Under the pieces are notes generated by a model. That model had not been told where the DNA came from. It did not search any database and saw only the letters and a list, made by a program, of their open reading frames with translations. A stretch of 18,453 nucleotides of DNA from UBA1724 sp963611685 (lineage in GTDB: Bacteria; Verrucomicrobiota; Lentisphaeria; Oligosphaerales; Oligosphaeraceae): assembly GCA_963611685.1 (NCBI GenBank), contig CAVDSU010000033.1:1-18453 (forward strand), in the 5' to 3' direction. Position numbers and translations under genes: made by a program. This document shows, in pieces, positions 13,873-18,453 of the stretch. Position 1 is the first letter of the stretch; every line of letters begins with the position of its first letter.

Positions 13873-15285
13873 ATGGCTCCTTCCGCTTCCCAATACTTCA
13901 GCACCCGCGGCGGCATCGCCCCCGTGGGCTTCGCCGACGCCGTCATGATGGGACTGGCCACCGACGGCGGACTCCTCCTGCCGGGCACAATCCCCGCAGT
14001 CTCCGCCGAGACCCTGGAGAAATGGAGCCGCCTGCCCTACCCCGCGCTGGCGCTGGAGGTCATGCGGCCCTTCGTGGGAAGCGACTTCTCCGAAGACGAG
14101 CTCCGCGGGCTCCTGGAGCGCAGCTACGCCACCTTCGACACCCCCGAGGTGGTGCCCGTGAAGCCCATGGGCGCCAGCGGGCTCTACGTTGCCGAGCTCT
14201 ACCACGGCCCCACGCTGGCCTTCAAGGACGTGGCGCTGCAATTCCTGGGAAATCTCTTCCAGGCAATCCTCCGCAAGCGCGGCGGAAAGCTGAATATCCT
14301 GGGCGCCACCAGCGGCGATACCGGCTCCGCCGCCATCCACGGCGTCCGCGGCAAGGACGGCATACAGATCTTCATCATGTATCCCGAGGGACGCGTCAGC
14401 CCCCTCCAGGAACGGCAGATGGCCACCGTGGAAGACCCGAATGTCCACTGCCTCGCCATCCGCGGCACCTTCGATGACGGACAGCGCGTGCTCAAGGAGA
14501 TCTTCAACGACCTGCCCTTCAAGCAGTCCATGCACCTGGGCGCCGTGAATTCGGTGAACTGGGCGCGAATCCTGGCGCAGGTGGTCTATTACTTCTGGGG
14601 CGCCTTCCGCGTCCGGGAGCTGTCGAGGGATCCCTCCGCACAGCTGCAGGTCTGCGTGCCCACCGGAAACTTCGGCGACATCTTCGCCGGATATGTGGCA
14701 AAGCGCATGGGCGCGCCCATCCGGCGGCTCCTGCTGGCCACCAACGAAAACGACATCCTCTCGCGCTTCTTCAACGACGGCGTCTACACCCGCGGGGATG
14801 TCCACCCCACCCTCTCGCCCTCCATGGACATCCAGGTGGCCAGCAACTTCGAGCGCTATCTCTACTACCGCGTCGGCGAGGACGCCGCGAAGACCAAGGC
14901 GCTCATGGAGGCCTTCGCGAAGGGCACGCCCATCCAGATGGCCGACCACGACGAGACCTTCGCCGCCGGACGCGGCGACACCGCCATGACCCTGGACACC
15001 ATCCGGACCTTCTGGGAAAAACACCACGTGCTCCTGGATCCCCACGGCGCCGTGGGAGTGGCCGTCGCACTCCAGAATCCCCTGGAGGGCACATACACCC
15101 TCTGCCTGGAAACCGCACACCCCGGAAAATTCCCCGACGCCATCGCACAGGCACTGGGCGACGGATCCCTCGCCACACACCCCTCCCTCGAAAAGCTCAA
15201 GACGCTGCCCCTCCGCAAAACGCTCATCACACCCACGCGAGAGGCAGTGGAAGAAATCATGGCGCAAACCATCGCTGCACAATAA
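13873..15285 (+). CDS. thrC: Threonine synthase
   Basis: This 470-residue PLP enzyme converts O-phosphohomoserine and water to threonine and phosphate, the last step of threonine synthesis. The N-terminal YFSTRGG and GLATDGGLLLP match the family. The PLP lysine is K118 in ELYHGPTLAFKDVALQFLG. GATSGDTGSAA (around residue 154) is the phosphate-binding loop, followed by YPEGRVSPLQERQMAT. FNDGVYTRG and the long form of about 470 residues indicate the E. coli/yeast-type class. The start ATG has AGGAG upstream. It is monocistronic here: DJ-1 diverges on one side and a repeat island follows on the other. Confidence 0.96.
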   Translation: MAPSASQYFSTRGGIAPVGFADAVMMGLATDGGLLLPGTIPAVSAETLEKWSRLPYPALALEVMRPFVGSDFSEDELRGLLERSYATFDTPEVVPVKPMGASGLYVAELYHGPTLAFKDVALQFLGNLFQAILRKRGGKLNILGATSGDTGSAAIHGVRGKDGIQIFIMYPEGRVSPLQERQMATVEDPNVHCLAIRGTFDDGQRVLKEIFNDLPFKQSMHLGAVNSVNWARILAQVVYYFWGAFRVRELSRDPSAQLQVCVPTGNFGDIFAGYVAKRMGAPIRRLLLATNENDILSRFFNDGVYTRGDVHPTLSPSMDIQVASNFERYLYYRVGEDAAKTKALMEAFAKGTPIQMADHDETFAAGRGDTAMTLDTIRTFWEKHHVLLDPHGAVGVAVALQNPLEGTYTLCLETAHPGKFPDAIAQALGDGSLATHPSLEKLKTLPLRKTLITPTREAVEEIMAQTIAAQ

Positions 15286-15597
15286 AGCAGCGGGGCATTC
15301 TTCGGGCACTAGCACCGGCGCGACTCTTCCCCGGCAGGCTACCCAAAGGACGGGAGGCTGCGCCCCCCGTACCCCCGCTGCAACACTACTGCCCCCTTCG
15401 GAAGGCAAAACTCCTAGTCTTTCGCGCGCCCCCTACTACCTACTCCCTTCCTACCTGCTCCCTAGAACTCCCCCGGCGGCCGCCCTTCCTACCTGCTCCC
15501 TAGAACTCCCCCGCGCGCCAATCCGGGCGCGCTTGGCGCAGCCAGCCGCAGGCGGTCCTCACTTCCTCCTTCCTCCTTCCTCCTTTTTCCAAAAAGA
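15286..15597. repeat. Intergenic repeat island C (gene-free)
   Basis: This stretch between thrC and rarA holds no gene. ACCCAAAGGACGGG at 15341-15354 is followed by a GC hairpin (ACGGG/CCCGT), as in island B. A 31-base perfect direct repeat sits at 15445-15475 and 15483-15513 (period 38, starting CCCTTCCTACC). Stem 1 of the three-hairpin element recurs at 15513-15532 (GCGCGCC/GGCGCGC, loop AATCCG), but stems 2 and 3 are missing. A polypyrimidine tract at 15562-15590 has repeated CTTCCTC units. CTTTTT-cc-AAAAAG (15583-15596) ends one base before the rarA start. No thrC terminator with a T-run is visible. Confidence 0.85.
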
Positions 15598-17823
15598 ATG
15601 TCCATGACCTCCCCCAGCCTCTTCGAGCATGCGCGGCAGGAGCGTCTCCGCAAGGAGTCCCCGCTGGCGGCGCGCATGCGTCCGCGGACGCTGGAGGAAT
15701 ACATCGGCCAGCGGCATATCCTGGCGCCGGGACGGCTGCTCTGGCGGTCCATCCAGGCGGATCGGCTGTCGTCGCTGCTCTTCTATGGACCGCCGGGAAC
15801 GGGCAAGACCACGCTGGCCAGCGTCATCGCCAACACCACCAAATCGGCCTTCGTCACCCTGAATGCGGTGATGACCGGCCTCCCGGACTTGAAGGCGGTG
15901 ACGGCGGAGGCGCAGCGTCGGCAGGCGGAGTTCGGTCGTCGGACGATTCTCTTCATTGACGAGGTCCACCGCTGGAACAAGGCGCAGCAGGACGCATTGC
16001 TCCCCTGGGTGGAGAGCGGCACCATCATCCTCATCGGCGCCACCACGGAGAATCCCTACTTCACCGTCAACCGCGCGCTGGTCTCCCGGAGCCGGATCTT
16101 CCAGCTGAAGCCCCTCTCCGACGACGAAATCCGGCAGGTCCTCCAGCAGGCCTTGCGGGACTCCGAGCGCGGCTATGGCAGCCGGAGGGTGCGCCTGGAT
16201 CCGCAGGCGCTGGACCACCTGGCAAACGTGGCCAATGGCGATGCCCGCGCGGCCCTCAATGCCCTGGAGCTGGCCGTGGAGACCACTCCCCCCGACGAAA
16301 ACGGCGAGATCCCCGTCACCCTGTCCGTCGCCGAGGAGTCCATCCAGCGCCGGGCGGTCCTCTACGACCGCGAGGGCGACTACCACTTCGACACCATCTC
16401 CGCCTTCATCAAGTCCATGCGGGGTTCCGACCCCGACGCCGCCTTCTACTGGCTGGCAAAGATGGTCTATGCCGGCGAAGACCCGCGCTTCCTCTTCCGG
16501 CGAATGCTCATCTTCGCCTCCGAGGACATCGGGATGGCGGATCCCCACGCCGTGCCCTTCGTCCAGGCATGCGCGGACACCTTCGACCGCGTAGGACTCC
16601 CCGAGGGGCACTTCCCCCTGGCACACGCGGCGCTCTACTGCGCCACCGCGCCGAAATCCAATTCGGTGCTGGGATTCTTCGATGCGCTGAAGCTGGTGGA
16701 AAAGGAGCGTGAGGGCGAGGTGCCCAACCACCTGCGGGATGCCTCCCGGGACCAGAAGGGCTTCGGACACGGCGTGGGATACAAATACCCCCACGAATAC
16801 CGAAACCACTGGGTCGCACAACAATATCTGCCGACCTCCCTCCAGGGACGCGTCTTCTACCAGCCCGGACAACTGGGATACGAAAGCACGCTCGCCGACC
16901 AAATCCACCAGCGACGCGAACTCCAGTTGGCCGCACTCCGGGAGGCCGAGGCACTCCCGCCACAGGAAATCCTCTCCTTCTCCCCCGCCGACCGCTCCGC
17001 AGAACAGTGGCTCGCACGCGCCGTCGGATCCATGACCGGATTCCTGGCACAGCTGCGCGCAGAGCTCTTCCGACAACACGAACTCCAGCGACAAGACCGC
17101 GTGCTGGATCTCTCCGCCGACTCCGGACTCCTCCTCTGGGAGGCCGTCCGACGCACCCCCGAGGGCGGCGTCTGGGCGCTGGTCCGCACCAAAGAGGCGC
17201 GGCAGGTCCTCCTGGAAGAAGGACGCAATCTCCCGGAGCTGCGCCAGCCGAAGATCCTGGTGGGCACCCCCGAAGACCTCCCGAGGCTCCTCCAGGAGTC
17301 CGGCGACGCCGAGGTCCGATTCGATTTCATCCTGGGACGAAACGCCCTGGGACGCCTCGCCGACCGCGCCCCCGCCTGGAAGATCCTCGCCGCGCTCCTG
17401 GAACCCCATGCCGGCACCCTCGCACTGGCCGAGACCCTCCCCAAGCGCGGACAACGACTCTCCGCACTCCTCCCCGAACCCGCACCACAGAATATCCGGG
17501 ACGCCGAAGAAAAGCTCTATGCACAGGCCACCGATCCCCTGATGAACTGGGATCTCGCCGAACTCCTCCAAGAGGCACAAGACGCCGGACTCCAGCCACC
17601 AAAACACACGCTCCTGGAATCCCGCCGCACGCAGACCCTCACCCCTGGAGTCCTCGACCGATGGATGGATCCCACACAAAAGGGCTCCTACGCAGCAAGA
17701 CTCCTGGCAGCGGGACTCCCCGAAACAGACCTCCTGCCCTTCGCACAAGAACTCCACACGCTCTCCGGAAAGGAAGCCACCCTCCACGCCACCGTCGCAC
17801 TCCTCACCACAGGGAGGAAGTAG
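15598..17823 (+). CDS. rarA: RarA (MgsA) AAA+ ATPase fused to a methyltransferase-like domain
   Basis: This 741-residue protein is about 300 residues longer than ordinary RarA. Residues 1-430 are a complete RarA: PLAARMRPRTLEEYIGQRH (22-40), Walker A GPPGTGKTT (64-72), Walker B ILFIDEVHR (117-125), sensor 1 GATTENP (147-153), arginine-finger SRSRIF (163-168), and the C-terminal SEDIGMADP and YKYPHEY (396-401) of the tetramer domain. RarA acts at stalled replication forks and single-stranded DNA gaps. Residues about 465-741 resemble a Rossmann methyltransferase: RVLDLSADSGLLLWEAVRR (501-519) stands where motif I is expected but lacks its glycine run. A similar RarA-unknown domain fusion is known in cyanobacteria. 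The start ATG has no ribosome binding site; an in-frame ATG two codons on is possible. Confidence 0.94.
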   Translation: MSMTSPSLFEHARQERLRKESPLAARMRPRTLEEYIGQRHILAPGRLLWRSIQADRLSSLLFYGPPGTGKTTLASVIANTTKSAFVTLNAVMTGLPDLKAVTAEAQRRQAEFGRRTILFIDEVHRWNKAQQDALLPWVESGTIILIGATTENPYFTVNRALVSRSRIFQLKPLSDDEIRQVLQQALRDSERGYGSRRVRLDPQALDHLANVANGDARAALNALELAVETTPPDENGEIPVTLSVAEESIQRRAVLYDREGDYHFDTISAFIKSMRGSDPDAAFYWLAKMVYAGEDPRFLFRRMLIFASEDIGMADPHAVPFVQACADTFDRVGLPEGHFPLAHAALYCATAPKSNSVLGFFDALKLVEKEREGEVPNHLRDASRDQKGFGHGVGYKYPHEYRNHWVAQQYLPTSLQGRVFYQPGQLGYESTLADQIHQRRELQLAALREAEALPPQEILSFSPADRSAEQWLARAVGSMTGFLAQLRAELFRQHELQRQDRVLDLSADSGLLLWEAVRRTPEGGVWALVRTKEARQVLLEEGRNLPELRQPKILVGTPEDLPRLLQESGDAEVRFDFILGRNALGRLADRAPAWKILAALLEPHAGTLALAETLPKRGQRLSALLPEPAPQNIRDAEEKLYAQATDPLMNWDLAELLQEAQDAGLQPPKHTLLESRRTQTLTPGVLDRWMDPTQKGSYAARLLAAGLPETDLLPFAQELHTLSGKEATLHATVALLTTGRK

Positions 17824-17945
17824 GGAGGAGAAAGAAGGGAGAAGAAAGAAGGGAGTAAATAGTGGGTTTATTCGGACGCTCCAAGTCGCTGATTGCTATC
17901 TACTTATTCCTACCTGCGCTGGCCACCAGCGCATAACCAGAACAG

Positions 17946-18066
17946 CGCCCTGCGGCACCTTATAGACTACCCACTAGCCACTAATTGTTAGGTATTTACG
18001 GCGCGGGCGCAGATGCGCCCGCCATTCGGAAGGGTGGCAATATCCAAAGGACGGAGGGGCTAGCGC
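17946..18066 (+). repeat. Long direct repeat, copy 1
   Basis: This block contains TAGACTACCCACTAGCCACT, then a hairpin CGGGCGC-agat-GCGCCCG (18004-18021), then ATTCGGAAGGGTGGCAATAT and CCAAAGGACGGAGGGGC. It matches 18332-18453 at a spacing of 386 bases. Confidence 0.92.
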
Positions 18067-18254
18067 CCCCCGCACCCCCCGAATACTTTAGGGTAGCGGC
18101 AACCCCGTGCCCTACAAAAAGCCCTAGGGTAGCAGCATAGGGCCGGCACCCGCCGCATCATTGAAGCGGCGGAACAGCGCCTGCGGCACCTTGTAGACTA
18201 CCCACTAGCCACTAGCGCCTAGCTACTAATTCGGGGGGCACGGGGGGCGCAAGC

Positions 18255-18310
18255 CCCTCCGTCCTTTGGTTGGCATTCGCCTAGGGAAGAGCCGTCTTAG
18301 GCTAACCGCG
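18255..18310 (-). repeat. Inverted, diverged copy of the island B tandem unit
   Basis: Read on the minus strand this stretch gives GGTTAGCCTAAGACGGCTCT, then TCCCTAGGCGAATGCCAACC and AAAGGACGGAGGGGC. It parallels the GCTAGCCTAAGAGCGCTCTT ... TACCCAAAGGACGGGG order at 3973-4019. The central palindrome AAGAGCGCTCTT is damaged here. Confidence 0.75.
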
Positions 18311-18331
18311 CAGTCGAAGGCGGGATTTTGC

Positions 18332-18453
18332 CGCCCTGCGGCACCTTATAGACTACCCACTAGCCACTAATTGCTAGGCACTTACGGCGCGGGCGCAGGA
18401 TGCGCCCGCCATTCGGAAGGGTGGCAATATCCAAAGGACGGAGGGGCTAGCGC
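18332..18453 (+). repeat. Long direct repeat, copy 2 (truncated by window end)
   Basis: Same block as 17946-18066, with three T/C differences and one extra G in the loop of the CGGGCGC/GCGCCCG hairpin. The stem is unchanged. The copy continues beyond the window. Confidence 0.92.

Larger units (their letters stand above)
17824..18453. repeat. Intergenic repeat island D (gene-free, runs off the window)
   Basis: No gene is seen. Immediately after the rarA stop is a purine tract, GGGAGGAGAAAGAAGGGAG and further GA units, to about 17860. The rest is repeats. A block of about 120 bases at 17946-18066 recurs at 18332-18453, with three substitutions and one inserted base. A shorter third copy of its left part is at 18172-18214. 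Two CCAAAGGACGG cores point right (18044, 18431) and one points left (18259-18269), the last followed by an inverted, diverged relative of the island B tandem unit. Confidence 0.85.

Noticed and set aside
15286..15375. Intrinsic terminator of thrC
   Set aside because: GC hairpins are present but none is followed by a T-run on the plus strand.
13726..15408. 560-residue open frame antisense to thrC
   Set aside because: It is opposite threonine synthase, is rich in Gly/Val/Glu/His from codon bias and has no motif; it is a shadow.
15583..15596. CTTTTT-cc-AAAAAG as an operator for rarA
   Set aside because: It is short and AT-only, and a two-base loop cannot form a stable hairpin; it is more likely a chance product of the pyrimidine tract meeting an A-run.
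15559..17787. 742-residue open frame antisense to rarA
   Set aside because: It lies wholly opposite a clear RarA gene, has no recognisable domain, and such frames are expected where GC-rich codons avoid antisense stops.
18255..18320. Integron attC sites (GTTAGG/CCTAAC-like pieces)
   Set aside because: The pieces do not frame single-gene cassettes in one direction, and no integron integrase is present; neighbouring genes are housekeeping.

Overview
This 18.5 kb, GC-rich window comes from a bacterial chromosome. Nothing in it points to a phage or plasmid. TonB/ExbB/ExbD-type envelope proteins indicate a two-membrane (diderm) cell. RNase Y, a RarA-methyltransferase fusion and a PVC-like envelope operon would suit a member of the Planctomycetes-Verrucomicrobia-Lentisphaerae group. 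That placement is inference from gene content only; no rRNA or other marker is present to prove it.

Layout. A minus-strand unit (172-3685) runs, in transcription order, Lrp/AsnC regulator, class I/II aminotransferase, tRNA m7G46 methyltransferase TrmB and an HD-domain phosphohydrolase. A 650-base repeat-filled gap follows (3686-4335). A ten-gene minus-strand run then spans 4336-13586. In transcription order it holds a DJ-1/PfpI protein, an ABC-2 permease without an ATPase, a large unrecognised membrane-anchored helical-repeat protein, ExbB/TolQ, ExbD/TolR, a TonB-like protein, a small zinc-ribbon membrane protein, RsmD, 5-formyltetrahydrofolate cyclo-ligase and RNase Y. A divergent promoter region (13587-13872) separates this run from plus-strand threonine synthase (thrC). 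A second repeat island (15286-15597) leads to a 741-residue RarA fused to a methyltransferase-like domain. A third island (17824-18453) runs to the window edge.

How the genes work together. Most are housekeeping: RNA modification and decay (trmB, rsmD, rny), folate and amino-acid metabolism, and replication-fork maintenance (rarA). The least understood part is the middle block 7271-12890. There an ABC-2 permease, a helical-repeat protein, an ExbB-ExbD pair and a TonB-like protein appear to form one envelope module. Its ExbD lacks the acidic membrane residue that normally carries protons, although ExbB keeps its two conserved threonines.

The intergenic islands share one family of modular repeats: GC-rich hairpins, a CCAAAGGACGG core, polypyrimidine tracts next to genes, and tandem duplications. 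Some stems are preserved by paired changes between copies. No CRISPR array, tRNA, rRNA, transposase or integrase was seen.
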